This document shows positions 11,101 to 21,139 of a DNA stretch of 64,000 nt, in pieces (within the stretch, counting starts at the first letter, position 1; the number at the start of each line of letters is the position of its first letter). Source of the DNA: Ananas comosus (Eukaryota > Streptophyta > Magnoliopsida > Poales > Bromeliaceae); NCBI RefSeq assembly GCF_001540865.1, contig NC_033637.1:4359349-4423348 (forward strand), given 5' to 3'. The translations under genes and the position numbers were made by a program. The notes under the pieces are model-generated. The model made no database searches. It had not been told where the DNA came from and worked only from the letters and a program-made list of their open reading frames with translations.

Positions 11101-11816
11101 ATGCTCCTACTAATGCCAATTACCAATTAGTAAAGCGTATACTCCGATATTTACGGGGAAGTCTACATCTAGGGCTTCGCATCCTAGCTCGTAGCTTGCT
11201 GGACTTATTCGCCTTTGCTGATGCGGACTGGGCAGGATGCAAACTTACGCGTCGATCTACTACAGGTTATTGTTCTTTTCTTGATTCTAATTGTATTTCT
11301 TGGTGCGCAAAGAAGCAGCCTACTGTGTCTCGATCCACGGCCGAGGCCGAATACCGGGCCCTCGCCTCAGCAGCTGCTGAACTCACGTGGATCTCGCATA
11401 TTTTACGTGATATTGGCATTTCTCAACCTCGGCCTTCCCTACTTTTTTCCGACAACATATCTGCTTTGCATCTCACAACTAATCCAGTCTTTCATGCTCG
11501 AACCAAGCATATTGAGATCGACTATCACTTTGTGCGGGAAAAGGTTGCCCTCGGTTCTATTATCACTCGTTACGTTCCATCCTCTTTACAACTTGCTGAT
11601 ATTTTTACCAAACCATTGACTCGGGACAGCTTTGTTGGTCTTAGATCCAAACTCGGTCTCTGGTTATCACCAATGCCCAGTTTGCGAGGGAGTATTGAAG
11701 CATCAAATCAAACCACATTGAGCCAGTTCAACCAACTTACTAAATCAAAATCAATTCGGAATCAAGAGGACAACCGAACCACACCAAATGATCCAACTGC
11801 ACCAATCACAACTTGA
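8115..11816 (+). CDS. Copia gag-pol polyprotein, remainder
   Basis: The first ATG after the gag stop is at 8115, giving 1233 codons in the gag frame; sequence from 7971 is also open. Domains in order: gag C-terminus; CX2CX4HX4C zinc knuckle (C100, C103, H108, C113); aspartic protease motif DTGA at 146; integrase with the WHRRLGH pre-domain near 277 and a catalytic D338, D401, E437 triad (D,D35E); reverse transcriptase from about 690 with YVDD at 872-875; RNase H with DADWAG near 1035 and AEAEYRAL. All key residues are present. The frame runs 124 bases into the 3' LTR before stopping. Pol appears intact while gag is broken. Confidence 0.93.
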   Translation: MFRPPIPLYTEVVPQLQSYELRIKRHSSPAPDVSMAFVSQRGRGSNRHRGRGRGHNFNSRGRGFPQTTQGGRSEGYQSTPPPGADRAALTSSTGNNPLTCQICKKRGHDALRCWFRFDNSYQSDDIPRGLAALYITDVHDDEWHPDTGANAHITDKPGNLTNLVPYSGSDSVMVGDGTSLPITHVGTGSFGNGIHRFSLSNVLVVPQMKKNLLSVSKLTTDHPCYFKFDASGFSIKDSKTHQVLMTGNNHQGLYTNKDPQLAAFFSQRNKATDELTWHRRLGHPNSQILQHLRSNNLISVAKSSGTLCTSCQISKSSKLPFYISNSRCSFPLNKLHCDIWGPAPVSSMQQFRYYVVFIDDFSRYCWLYPLKRKSDFLDIFLTFQKLVENQFERKIKIFQSDGGGEFISNAFLSHLRNCGIQHQLSCPSTPEQNGVAERKHRHIVELGLAALFEASMPYCYWVEAFTTINYLINRLPSAALGKKSPYSVLFKKDPDYSHLRTFGSCCFPYLRSYMVNKFDKRSLPCVFLGYSEKHKGYRCLHRSTGRIYISRHVIFDEHYFPFATSSQIAATSIGDLLHWGSTLGSTDSTQSSRTSLFDSTDSREVARLFSDEVATTTSTNLQPTDPPSSSSMPPVDAAPPATEVATPSMHPMVTRSKIGIFKPNPRYANLALSSIPLEPHTVQSALKHSGWTAVMREELDALATNRTWQLVPRCPSMNVIGCKWVFKTKLHADGSLDRLKARLVAKGFHQEEGVDFLETFSPVVKPGTIRIVLTIATVRHWPIRQLDVKNAFLHGDLVVPVYMEQPPGFRDPTYPDHVCLLRRALYGLKQAPRAWFDKFSDFLIGYGFVCSIFDPSLFIYRHDNHTIILLLYVDDIVLTGDSHQLLDRLIFALGQVFPMKDLGPLHFFLGIEVHRSSNGLFLSQQKYASDILTRASMEQCKPIATPMTSKPPPLKEGDKLYSDPSHYRSVVGALQYLTITRPDLSLAVNVACQHMHAPTNANYQLVKRILRYLRGSLHLGLRILARSLLDLFAFADADWAGCKLTRRSTTGYCSFLDSNCISWCAKKQPTVSRSTAEAEYRALASAAAELTWISHILRDIGISQPRPSLLFSDNISALHLTTNPVFHARTKHIEIDYHFVREKVALGSIITRYVPSSLQLADIFTKPLTRDSFVGLRSKLGLWLSPMPSLRGSIEASNQTTLSQFNQLTKSKSIRNQEDNRTTPNDPTAPITT
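11684..11692 (+). other. Polypurine tract of the copia element
   Basis: The purine-rich word gcgagggag lies immediately before the 3' LTR. This is the standard site for plus-strand priming in LTR elements. It lies inside the polyprotein frame. Confidence 0.75.
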
Positions 11817-11979
11817 TAGTTTTCGAATTTATAAATTTGTATTCTTGAGAGTGTATGGTTGTAACCTCCTCCACAATATAGGAGTAACCTCCTCCACAAT
11901 AAGTGTGAGAAGTTCTCCTTTATGTGTATAAGTTTCTCAATCGGACATTAATGAAGTGTGTAAGCTTCCAATTTCTTTA
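11693..11979 (+). repeat. 3' LTR of the copia element
   Basis: A 287-bp partner of the 5' LTR with about 1 % divergence. It is followed at once by the target duplication tacca at 11980-11984. The last 124 bases of the polyprotein frame lie inside it. Confidence 0.95.
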
Positions 11980-12490
11980 TACCAATTTAGTATCCTGTAG
12001 TTTCGCACTTTTTTACTTTACTTTCTTATGATTTAAAGTGCATCAATTTAGTACCATGTGGTTTCAATTTTTCTCTTTCGTTGGTTTGTCTGTTAATATT
12101 TTGTTAAATTATATACAAAAAATTCAGATACACTATCTAGGTTTATCAAATAGTTACTTTAGTACCCTATAGTTTTAACTTTGTTACTATTTTTTTTCCC
12201 TCCGTTAATATTTCGTTAAATTACATACAAAAAACTTCAGATACTCTACCTATATTTATTGAATATTCACTTTCATATTCTTTAGTATTAACTTTGTCAC
12301 TAATTTAACAAAAAAAATTAGTGAAATGGATAATAAAAAAAGTAAAATGAAACCACATGATACTAATTTGATACACTTTAAATCACAGAGTACAAAAGTG
12401 AGAACGTGCGAAACCACAGGGCTAACTTTATACACTTTAAATCACAGAGTACTAAAGTGAGGAAGTGTGAAATTATAAGGGGTTATTTGA
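11980..12490. repeat. MITE family E, copy 2, right part
   Basis: Continues the family E repeat after the copia insertion, with ctttaaatcacagagtacta and gtgagaacgtgcgaaacc words in inverted orientation to the left part. The parts rejoin cleanly once the copia element and one tacca are removed. Confidence 0.65.
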
Positions 12491-12912
12491 TTGAATTTTA
12501 TCCTAATAAAAAACTTATTTGTTCCTGCATTATTTACTATATTTTTTTAACTTTACCGCTTCATCTTATAAAATATTCAAAATGATAAGATAATAACTCA
12601 CAGTAGTATAGTTTGTAAAAATATATATCTATTGACTAGTTTATCTAATTACAATTTCTCACGGAAAACAAACCATAGGTTAAATTGAACTTTACTTTTT
12701 CTTTTATTGCGATCACTCAAATTGATTGCAAAGAAATTACGAGTTAAAGGCCGTGAATTTAAGGGGTGTGAATCAAAACAAAAATTAAAATTTATGGGTC
12801 AATTTCAGAGTCGTCTATAGTGGAAAGCTCTCTACAAACTTTTACTTTTCTTTGCTTCATCTTATACAATACACATATACAATTCCCTTGCTTGTTTTGT
12901 TTGGTGTTTCTT

Positions 12913-12947
<35 letters not shown>
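12491..12947. other. Intergenic AT-rich DNA
   Basis: No gene is supported. A (TA)n run at about 12918-12947 forms the target of the next MITE. Confidence 0.45.
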
Positions 12948-12950
<3 letters not shown>

Positions 12951-13492
12951 GGCTGGTATGCTTATGAAAGCACGGAGCCCTCCGTACTTTCAAGTTGTTT
13001 TCGATGTTCGGACTTTCGAATTGACGATCGGCTCTGTTAGAGTTGATCTAAAGTATTTGAAGTACCTAGAAAATAAATTTTATGATTTTTCGATATCATT
13101 TGCCTAGTCATCGAAGGGACTCAAAATCAATAATTTTAATGACCGTGGTGAGCCGGTTGTAAGTTTAACGGTGTACAAATATCCAAATCACATAAAATTT
13201 TGATACAAAATTCTTTATACCATATAAAATAAGATCAATAACTTTGATATAAAATTTTAATGTCATATCATCATATTTTGTAAGATTTTTATTTTCAGTC
13301 GTTGATTTTGAGCCACTTCGATCACTAGGCAAATGATATCGAAAAATCGCAAAATTTATTTTCTAGATACTTCAAATAGCTCTTTAATCAAGTCAAATGA
13401 GCTTCTGGGGATTTGTTCTCTCGTATTCGAAGTCATCAAACAATCGAAAACAAAGTGGGCACGGAGCCTCTTGTGCTTCCGATACGAATCCT
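12948..13492. repeat. Foldback MITE family A, copy 2
   Basis: It opens gtcggctggtatgcttatga at the edge of a (TA)n run and shares the family A arms: gctctgttagagttgatcta on the left, gatcactaggcaaatgatat on the right. The last 110 bases of the right arm have diverged strongly. A (TC)n run follows at 13511-13552. Confidence 0.65.
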
Positions 13493-13504
13493 AGGTCGCG
13501 AGCA

Positions 13505-13554
<50 letters not shown>

Positions 13555-13903
13555 ATTATATATATATACGTATATAATAGAGTTGGACGGCTACTATGTA
13601 GTTGCAAATCATTGTTCCTACAATTGTTTAGCCTTTGAATCAACACTTTCATTTATTTCTCAAACCATTGGGATTACTACTATAAAACCCGAGTAGCGCA
13701 CCACTCAACCTGGGGGGACCACCTAACTCTAACGAATATCATCCCTGACTCTACAATTATTATTCAAGTTAAAAACTTGATAGCAACAAAAACGTTTTTA
13801 CTTATTAATAGTATTCCGCATTCTATAATATTATATATTAGTATATATACTATATATATATATATATATACCATGATACTATCATTAGTTATATTATATA
13901 AAA
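13493..13903. other. Simple repeats between MITEs
   Basis: (TC)n at 13511-13552, short (TA)n runs at about 13558-13570 and 13850-13870, and about 250 bases of unassigned sequence. No gene is supported. Confidence 0.45.
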
Positions 13904-14448
13904 CTAGCTACATACTTATCGATAGCCGGGAGCGGCTCCGCTGCTACCAAGTTGTTCGATGGAATGCGGTTCACAAATCGGTGACGATCAAGCTCGTGAC
14001 GGTTGACTCTACACTATTGAAAGTATTTAGAAACTAAATTTCATAATTTTTCGATATCATTTACCTATCAAACAAGTAGTCTAAAATTGAACGGCTGAAA
14101 ATAAAAATCTCATAAAAAATGATGATAAAAGATTTAAATTCAAGATCAGATATACTGATCTTACTCTAAATAGTAAAAAAAATTTTCTATAAAATTTTCA
14201 TCGCATTTGGATTGTTTTACACCGTTAAACTCACAAACACACCACATCGGCCATGAAAATTATTAATTTTAAGATCTTTTGATCACTAGTCAAATGATGT
14301 CGAAAAAATCTGAAATTTAGTTTCCAAATACTTTCAATAGTGTAGATCAAGTCTAACGGAGCCGATCGTCGATTTGGAAGCCGCATCATCGAAAACAACT
14401 TGGTAGCACGGAGCGCTCCGTGCTACCGATAGCATAGTAGTCGGACTC
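13904..14448. repeat. Foldback MITE family A, copy 3
   Basis: A diverged family A copy. The right end gatagcatagtagtcggact is complete and meets a (TA)n run. The left end ctagctacatacttatcgat is its diverged partner. The inner arms carry aacggctgaaaataaaaatc and cacaccgttaaac in the usual order. Confidence 0.65.
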
Positions 14449-14469
14449 TATATATATATAAATATATAT

Positions 14470-15492
14470 GAGTGAGGCTAGAGATGTCAACAGATCGGAT
14501 TCGGGGTAGATTTTTAAAAACCCGAACCTGAGTCCAAACCTGAGACTCGAACCCGAACCCGACGGATTTTAAAAATCCATATCCAAACCTGAACCCGACC
14601 AAAAATCAGAAATCCGAACCCGAACCCGAACCCGAAAATTTGAATCCGAAACAATTATTTCTTTTTTCAATATTTCAAAATATATAATATTAAATCTAAA
14701 TTTTTAAAATACAAATTCAAATATAACATCAAATTTTTATATATATATATATTATATATAATGCAAAATAAATTCGGGTTCGGATCTGGTTCGGGTTCGG
14801 GTCGGGTACAATCAAAATCCATACCCGAATCCATATCCGTTGGGTTTCTATTTTCGATATCCATATCCGAATCCATATCTATATCCATCGGATATATCCA
14901 TTTTATTTGGGTTCGGGTTCGGATAAAATTTCGGGTATTCATACCCATTGACATCCTAAGTGAGATTACTATGCTTTTGGAAGTACAGAGCCTTTCGTAC
15001 TTTCAAGTCGTTTTTGATGTTGCGACTTTCGAATCGTCGATCGGCTCTATTAAACTTGATCTAGAGTATTTGAAGTACTTAGAAAATAAATTTTGCGATT
15101 TTTCGATATCATTTGCCTAGTGATCGAAGGGGCTCAAAATCAATAATTTTAAAGGCCGTTGTGAGCCGTTTGCAAGTTTAACGGCGTAGAAATATCCAAA
15201 TCACGTGAAATTTTGATAGAAAATTCTTTATACTATATAAAACAAGATCAATATCTTTGATCTAAAATTTTAATGTCATATTATCATGTTTTGTAAGATT
15301 TTTATTTTCAGCCGTTGATTTTGAGCCCCTTAGTTCACTAGGCAAATGATATCGAAAAATTGCAAAATTTATTTTCTAGATACTTCGAATACTCTATATC
15401 AAGTTTAACGGAGTCAATCGATGATTCGAAAGTCGCAACATTGAAAACGACCTGGAAGCACGGAAGGCTCCGTGTTTCGAGAAGCATAGTAG

Positions 15493-15498
<6 letters not shown>
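14470..15498. repeat. Foldback MITE family A, copy 4, split by family D
   Basis: The left end gagtgaggct at 14470-14479 matches the family terminal word and is cut off by the family D element 14480-14957. The rest follows from 14958 (aagtgagattactatgc) to about 15498, with good inverted arms (tactatgcttttggaagtac and gagaagcatagtagcc). The arms keep taaacttgatctagagtatt and its reverse partner. Confidence 0.65.
14480..14957. repeat. MITE family D, copy 3, nested
   Basis: Starts agagatgtcaac and ends ccattgacatcct, with ggttcgggttcgg-rich arms and an AT core as in copies 1 and 2. The flanking ten-base words gagtgaggct and aagtgagatt agree at seven positions, consistent with an old target duplication. 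It is inserted in the end of a family A element. Confidence 0.65.

Positions 15499-15562
<64 letters not shown>
15494..15562. repeat. (TC)n and (TA)n microsatellite
   Basis: About 54 bases of (TC)n with one interruption, followed by (TA)n. It starts exactly at the right end of the family A copy, which suggests growth from the MITE terminus. Confidence 0.85.
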
Positions 15563-15795
15563 GTGTGGAGTTACTGTGTTATCGGAAGTATAAAATAGTT
15601 GGTGCTTCCGATTTTTTAGTTCTTGGATTAAAAATTCTACGGTTGGAATGATGGCGGTCCTCTTAGGATTGAGTGGTCCCCACTGGTTAATAATATTAAT
15701 CCAATTGTTAGAAATGATCAATGAGGTTGATCTAGGGGCTAAAAAATCGGAAGCACCAACCACTTTATGCCTCCGACAGTATAGTAACCCTATTC
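15563..15795. repeat. MITE family B/C, copy 2
   Basis: The ends gtgtggagttactgtgttat and cgacagtatagtaaccctat are imperfect inverted repeats. The inner words ggtgcttccgattttttag and ctaaaaaatcggaagcacca are nearly perfect inverted repeats. TA flanks both sides. It is closely related to 26689-26929. Confidence 0.7.
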
Positions 15796-15815
15796 TATAT
15801 ATATATATATATATA

Positions 15816-16067
15816 GAGTCCGGCTACTATACTTTTATGAGCATTGGCTCCCTTATACTCATAAGTTTTCAGCCCTTAGATTTATTCCATTGATCATTTC
15901 CACCGGTTAGATCATACTATTTAACCAACTACCCACTCAACCCTAGGGGACCACTATTATTCTAAGTGGGGACCACCATCATCTTAACCACACATCTTAT
16001 CAATCAACGGTTAAAAATTTATGAGTACCAGGAGGTCTATACTCATAAAAGTATAGTAGCCCCAGCC
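15816..16067. repeat. MITE family B, copy 3
   Basis: The inverted ends ggctactatacttttatgag and ctcataaaagtatagtagcc are perfect over 20 bases. TA flanks both sides inside (TA)n runs. The body shares catactatttaaccaac and caaccctaggggacca with the other family B members. No protein is encoded. Confidence 0.8.
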
Positions 16068-17239
16068 TATATATATATATATTATTTTTATTATTATTTA
16101 TTTTAGATATTTATTTTTTTTATATATATTATATATTATATACTAATAAAGGGGGATTTAAACGAGTAGTGTGGAAAGAAGCAAAGGGGAAAAAGCAACT
16201 CTTATAAGCATGTGTGGTGGAATGTTAGTTGGCTCCCCATTTCCTTCTCTTGCCTTACGGGGGGAAGCAATTGGGAGGTGGAGTGCACGTGGGTGTGGTG
16301 TTTGGGGTTTGGACCACTTCCATTTTAGGATCTTTTCAGGATTTTCTTTCTTCTTTTTAACTTTTTTTTAAGTTGGTATCTGATTATAATTTAACTGTGC
16401 GGAATTCGAATTTGAAATACTGCATATTTTATCGAGTTTCAGTATCTAGGGGTGAGACATTATAATTGCGGGAGTTAAAGTCGACTATTCGTAAGATTTG
16501 CTTGTTTGGACTTGATCTTGTTGATTTTACAAGTTATGATAGTGAATAAGTCAGCTTAAACTGAGAACGATTCGATTTGATTGGAAGTTTATGCCAATCC
16601 TAATCTCACCACTTTTAAGTGGCCTGATTGTACATCTGAAAACCGTTTTAAGAATTTAGTTTTTCAACTTTTTAAGTTATTTGGTCATTATTTAACTGTT
16701 TCGAATTCTTAAACCTATAAAAAATCTCAAAAAAAAAAAAAAACAAGGGGTGAGACATTATAATTGGGCTAGTTAAAGACAATGATTCATAAAGATTGAT
16801 TACATGGCTTTCATTTGGTTGATTTTATAAATTATGATAAAGAATAAGCCAACTTAAATCCAGAATGATTCAATTTGGTCGGAAGTTGATGCCAGTCCTA
16901 ATCTGGCCACTTTCGAGTGACCTGATTGTCCATTTGAAAACCCAGCTCGATCCTATTAGTTACCCTATAAGTTACTCAGATCTCGACTCATGCCTCGACT
17001 CCATTAACTCGAAATGGCTCATTTATTCCACTTCAATTCCCTTAACACATTAGTTTTATCCGACCAGACCGAAAAATATAGATATCGTAAACGAAGTTGG
17101 GTTTCAAATCAGATGACCAGAATCCGATTGAAAAATCCTAACTTTTTAAATTGTTTTTTTGTTAGTTTGAACTCAACAAACTATCACTAAAGCTGTTAGT
17201 ATCATCTTCTAGTTGACAATTTGATCCTAAAGCTATGTT
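16068..17239. repeat. Intergenic DNA with a diverged ~300-bp tandem duplication
   Basis: Two related blocks, about 16449-16645 and 16745-16940, share ggggtgagacattataattg, gttgattttacaagttatga-like words and atgccaatcctaatct-like words in the same order, so a unit of about 295 bp is tandemly duplicated. The open frames at 16171-16371 and 16865-17053 show no recognised protein. Confidence 0.6.
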
Positions 17240-17340
17240 CCAATCCTAGTTAATTCACATTTCTAGCTAAATTTATTTCTAAATGAAATAAACGAAGCAG
17301 ATAGTGTGCTACTTATCTCTCAAAAAAACAGAAAAAAAAG
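17240..17340 (+). mobile_element. 5'-truncated tRNA-derived SINE, copy H1
   Basis: The 3' part of the SINE family described at 40610-40762: tagttaattcacatttctag, aaatgaaataaacgaagc, gctacttatctctc, then an A-rich tail. A perfect 10-bp target duplication, aagctatgtt, flanks it (17230-17239 and 17341-17350). The left boundary falls just after the B-box region, so the copy lacks the tRNA-like head. Confidence 0.8.
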
Positions 17341-17350
17341 AAGCTATGTT

Positions 17351-18053
17351 ACTAGTGAGAGTACATTGTATTTGTTGTTTGAGTACTTCTAGTACCATAC
17401 CAAATATATATAGTAAGTTGGTTGGAGCGGCTAGACTCTGGTGTTGCTATGTTGCTTGCCCAACATTAAACAGCTAAACAGCCAAACAGTTCGTACCAAT
17501 AATCAAGCATTAATTATTGAGTGTCCAACAAAAGATTCTCTTAAATATTGCTAATATATTAGCAGTTTTCTATGTCAGCAGATTCGTCACTCGGCCTACT
17601 GTTTTGAAATTGCGATGTGATGATCTCTTTGCTTATGACTTACACTTTAATTTTTGATCTCTCACATATATTGCAGATTAACCTCTGTACGTCAAAACAA
17701 AATATTTTATTCTTTAGTAAAACAATAATTTTATTAATCTATTATTTTAAATCAGATCAAATAGGATTATAAAGCCACTATACAATAAAAGTTAGAGTTT
17801 TTTTTTTTTTCAATGGTTAGGGATTATGGTGTAATCATATGTAAAAATTTAGAGACGGAAGTATTTAAGTCGAAAGTATAGAGACCGAATCGCAATATGG
17901 GAATAGAACAGGGGCTACTTATACATTATGCCTTTAAAGGTTGATTGTCCTTCACTCCTAGTACTAACCCACATTACAACCAAATGAGTCCTAAACTAAA
18001 TAGTCCTTGAGCCACATCATTTGTCAATGCAAATCCCTTGGAGTGTCCTTTCA

Positions 18054-18087
<34 letters not shown>

Positions 18088-18467
18088 ACTTTGGTTTTCA
18101 ACTTTGAGGCTTATTATGGTGGGGACATGCTAGAGAAATAAAGGACAATTGTCTCTTTGGTTGGTTTAACTATTCTATGGTTGAATCAACCAAGCAATGT
18201 TTCATGTAGTTGATGCAGCTAAGCAAAGTTTGGTAGTAACAGGATCTTCAAACCATTGGAAGAAAAAGGTCTAGAAAAATATATGAAGAGGCCAAATGAT
18301 GCTTTGTTAGGCCTCTTTGGTGTCTTTTTAATTAGACTTCTCGAATAGCTTCTATGTTCAAAAAACAATGGATAGACAGTTGGCTGAAAGCTAAGTTCAC
18401 CTTCACATTTTGCGAAAATTATTGTTAATGTGTTTTTTTTCCATTGGAAAAAAAAAAAAAAAACAAC
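17351..18467. other. Intergenic, (GA)n tract
   Basis: No gene is supported. A (GA)n tract lies at 18057-18084. The minus-strand open frame at 18219-18470 shows no recognised protein. Confidence 0.45.
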
Positions 18468-19353
18468 CACTACTATAAGATATCATACTTACAGTAGCCC
18501 TAGCAGAAAAACTTGTCAAATCATTGTACTGTTGTCTTATAGTCTCCTAGATCTGCGATAGCATTCTAAATTTTTGATTGAACGTCGTGTCAGAATTTCT
18601 ACGCTTAATCATCGTGAAAGGCTGATAGAGTCTCCACAATCATTCACCTTCAAAACTTCAAAAACGTAGGTGAAAGACTGATAGAGTCTCCATAATCATT
18701 CACCTTCAAAATTCCAAAAATATAGGTGGAAATCTCAGAGAGAACATAAAGAGAGAAGAAAGAGAAATTCCCAACATCGAGATAAAGGGGTTCATATATA
18801 CAGATTGTCAAGACCCCATAAAATATCTTGATTCTTACATAGAGATAATAATAAAAATATTTATTAAGATATTTATTAAGATATTTATTAAGAGGTATAT
18901 TTTTTAACTAATAAAAATTACATTATTTATCTAAAACCTATTAAGATAAATTCTAATCCACATCAACTACAATAAAAATAATGTAAAACGACACTTTTAA
19001 ATACCGATATATGTCAAAAAAGTGCCGCTGGCTAAATTACTGACACTTTTTAAAAGTGTTGCTATATATGGGGTCGCTATATGTGGGGCCGTCTCGATAT
19101 TTGGTACTCACTCCTCCAGCGACTTATGGCGGAGGGATATGTGGCGATCGTAATCCTCTACAAGCCCTACGAGATCCTTACAGCCGAACTTCAACCATCG
19201 GAACCCTATCTTGTCGGCTGTGGTGGTGAAGGAGGAGAATGGGAAATGGTGATCAATTTTTTCTTTTTTATTTGTAATCGATCGAGTGGGCTGGGTAGAG
19301 TTTGTTGATTAGAGTAACTTTTTTTTTTTTTGTTGGATTGAGCTGTTGTAGTG
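18468..19353. mobile_element. Possible CACTA-like remnant
   Basis: The segment begins cactactataag and ends gctgttgtagtg, whose reverse complement begins cactacaac, so both ends resemble CACTA termini. Near the right are subterminal-like words such as gacacttttaaata and gacactttttaaaagtgt. A 56-bp tandem duplication lies at 18614-18725 (gctgatagagtctccacaat and relatives). No 3-bp target duplication was found and no transposase is present, so this is tentative. Confidence 0.35.
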
Positions 19354-20858
19354 ATCTCATGTGGATTCGATTAAATTAGGATGGCCAATGTGGATGTACC
19401 ACACGATAACATTTTCAGGAATGAACATATTCAAACAGAACTTACAAGTATGCGCCCGTAGGTCTCTCTATTCTTAAAATTTTAGTAATTCTCTTTTAAA
19501 GATAGCTCACAACTTATATATTATACTCGCTATCTAATAGCGGTGTTGAGATTTAAATAGAAACCATATTTGGACAGAATTTTAAGATTCGAGGCTGAAA
19601 TGCATGACATAGATTACTAAATTGTCTCAATAAGACCTCGCTAAGGGGTTCCTCTACAAAATCACACTCATTTTATGGCCCTTCTTGCTAACCTTTGTTG
19701 AAGCATCTTTAATAGCAAGATGAGTCACACTCCAACATGAAGCATCTTTTTCACAAGCGTTTGGATTCTCTTTTGTGTGACTCATATTATATGATTTACA
19801 AGTTTGGAAGAATCCTTAAACCTTATCCTTGGAAGGTAACATTTTTTGGACATTCCTTTTCTTTTTCACTAATAAAAAGAATTTAAAAGAGAGAGAGAGA
19901 GAATATGCAATGAACTTTTTATAGTGATGGTCATTGCAAATTAGGAACATTTGTTCCCTCCATTACCTAGTTTACCTAATTTTTCTTCAGTAAAAATATA
20001 TAAAATTTATATAAGCTATGCCTCAATTTGATCCAATTCTAACTTCTTAAATTATTTTTTTTCAATTAGTTAATAACTTTTTCAACTCATAATTCCAATG
20101 TACCATTTATTTTATCAAGTACAATTAGCGCATCTCATGTTATTCTTATATCTGTATTTTCATTAAGAGTGTGTGTTTGGTTATTAGAAGTCACAACCAC
20201 AAAAGTCTCTGAGATTTGTTCATACGCATGAAGTCCATGTTGTCCCCTCTCTACGCGATGTGGCGCGTTAGGACGGGTCCCAACAAGGTGAAGCCTCGTT
20301 ACCTTTTCCAAACATATGTGCCATTTACTTTAATGAACCATGAGAGTTCAGCCGCTCACTTTCATGTTATCAAACATACTTTGAAGCAAACAACGCACCA
20401 AAATTTTAAAATCGAAGAATCATCGAATGACTCCAATCAAAGAAATAAAAAAATTAGTTACCAAATTCAAAACTTGTGGAGGTTCGAATTTTGGATCAAA
20501 TTAAGCATACTAAATTCAAATAAGTTGTATTTAAAAAAAAAAGGGCTATACCAATATAGGGTCCCATTTTGTAAAGGCCCAAATTTTACATTTTTTGGGC
20601 CTACCAATTTCACAAAATGTTGGGCTTAGCCCAGGGCTCAATATTTTGGGCCGTAATTGGTCCTGAACTTTTGTTAAGCCCAAACCTTTGATACTTGCTT
20701 GGTATTTAGGTACAATAAATTGCAAATTAGATAAGTTGATAATTTTGGTAATGGTTATATTTCTATAATCTTTTGCAAAATTTGTGGTCATAATTTCTTT
20801 TTATTTTTGAATGGTAAAACTCATAGTGGTTCGCTGTGAGGTATTAAAGGGATTGAAA

Positions 20859-20890
<32 letters not shown>
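19354..20890. other. Intergenic DNA
   Basis: No gene is supported. The longest open frame (20216-20629, +) lacks recognised motifs, a compositional shift or splice context. A (TA)n run closes the interval. Confidence 0.45.
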
Positions 20891-20893
<3 letters not shown>

Positions 20894-21083
20894 TGCTTGT
20901 AAATTTTTTACCGTTAGATCTACCATTTTGATCATTTCCACATGTTAGATCATACTATTCAACCAACCACTCACTCAATCCTAGAAGTCCCACATCATCC
21001 TAACCACATCTCTTAATTCAATGGTAAAAAATTTACGAGCACCAACAACTTTGTACTTTTAAAAGTATAGGAACTCAATTTTA
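20891..21083. repeat. MITE family B, copy 4, left end missing
   Basis: Starts inside the family (ggtgcttgtaaattttttac) directly after a (TA)n run and keeps the right end ttgtacttttaaaagtatag. About 35 bases of the left terminus are absent, perhaps lost by slippage in the (TA)n run. A second (TA)n run follows at about 21083-21100. Confidence 0.65.
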
Positions 21084-21139
21084 TATATATATATATATAT
21101 ACTATGAACTCGTATCCCCACATAACCACTATCTGAATG

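Larger units (their letters stand above)
7224..11979 (+). mobile_element. Ty1/copia LTR retrotransposon, nearly complete
   Basis: The element is 4756 bp long with two 287-bp LTRs, a primer binding site, gag, protease, integrase, reverse transcriptase and RNase H in copia order. A 5-bp target duplication, tacca, flanks it. The LTRs differ at only three positions by my comparison, so insertion is recent. The termini are TATTG...CTTTA, i.e. TA...TA rather than TG...CA. The polyprotein resembles the RE1 group of plant copia elements (probably the Ale/Retrofit lineage; inference). The gag start codon reads TTG and a TGA interrupts gag, so the copy is probably not autonomous. Confidence 0.95.

Noticed and set aside
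9696..11619. Additional frames inside the copia element on both strands
   Set aside because: Shadows of the polyprotein frame, with no independent protein signature.
13397..13696. 99-codon + strand frame
   Set aside because: It spans the end of a MITE and a (TC)n tract, so it is repeat read-through.
20216..20629. 137-codon open frame on the + strand
   Set aside because: No recognised motif, AT-driven composition, and no promoter or splice context. Probably chance.
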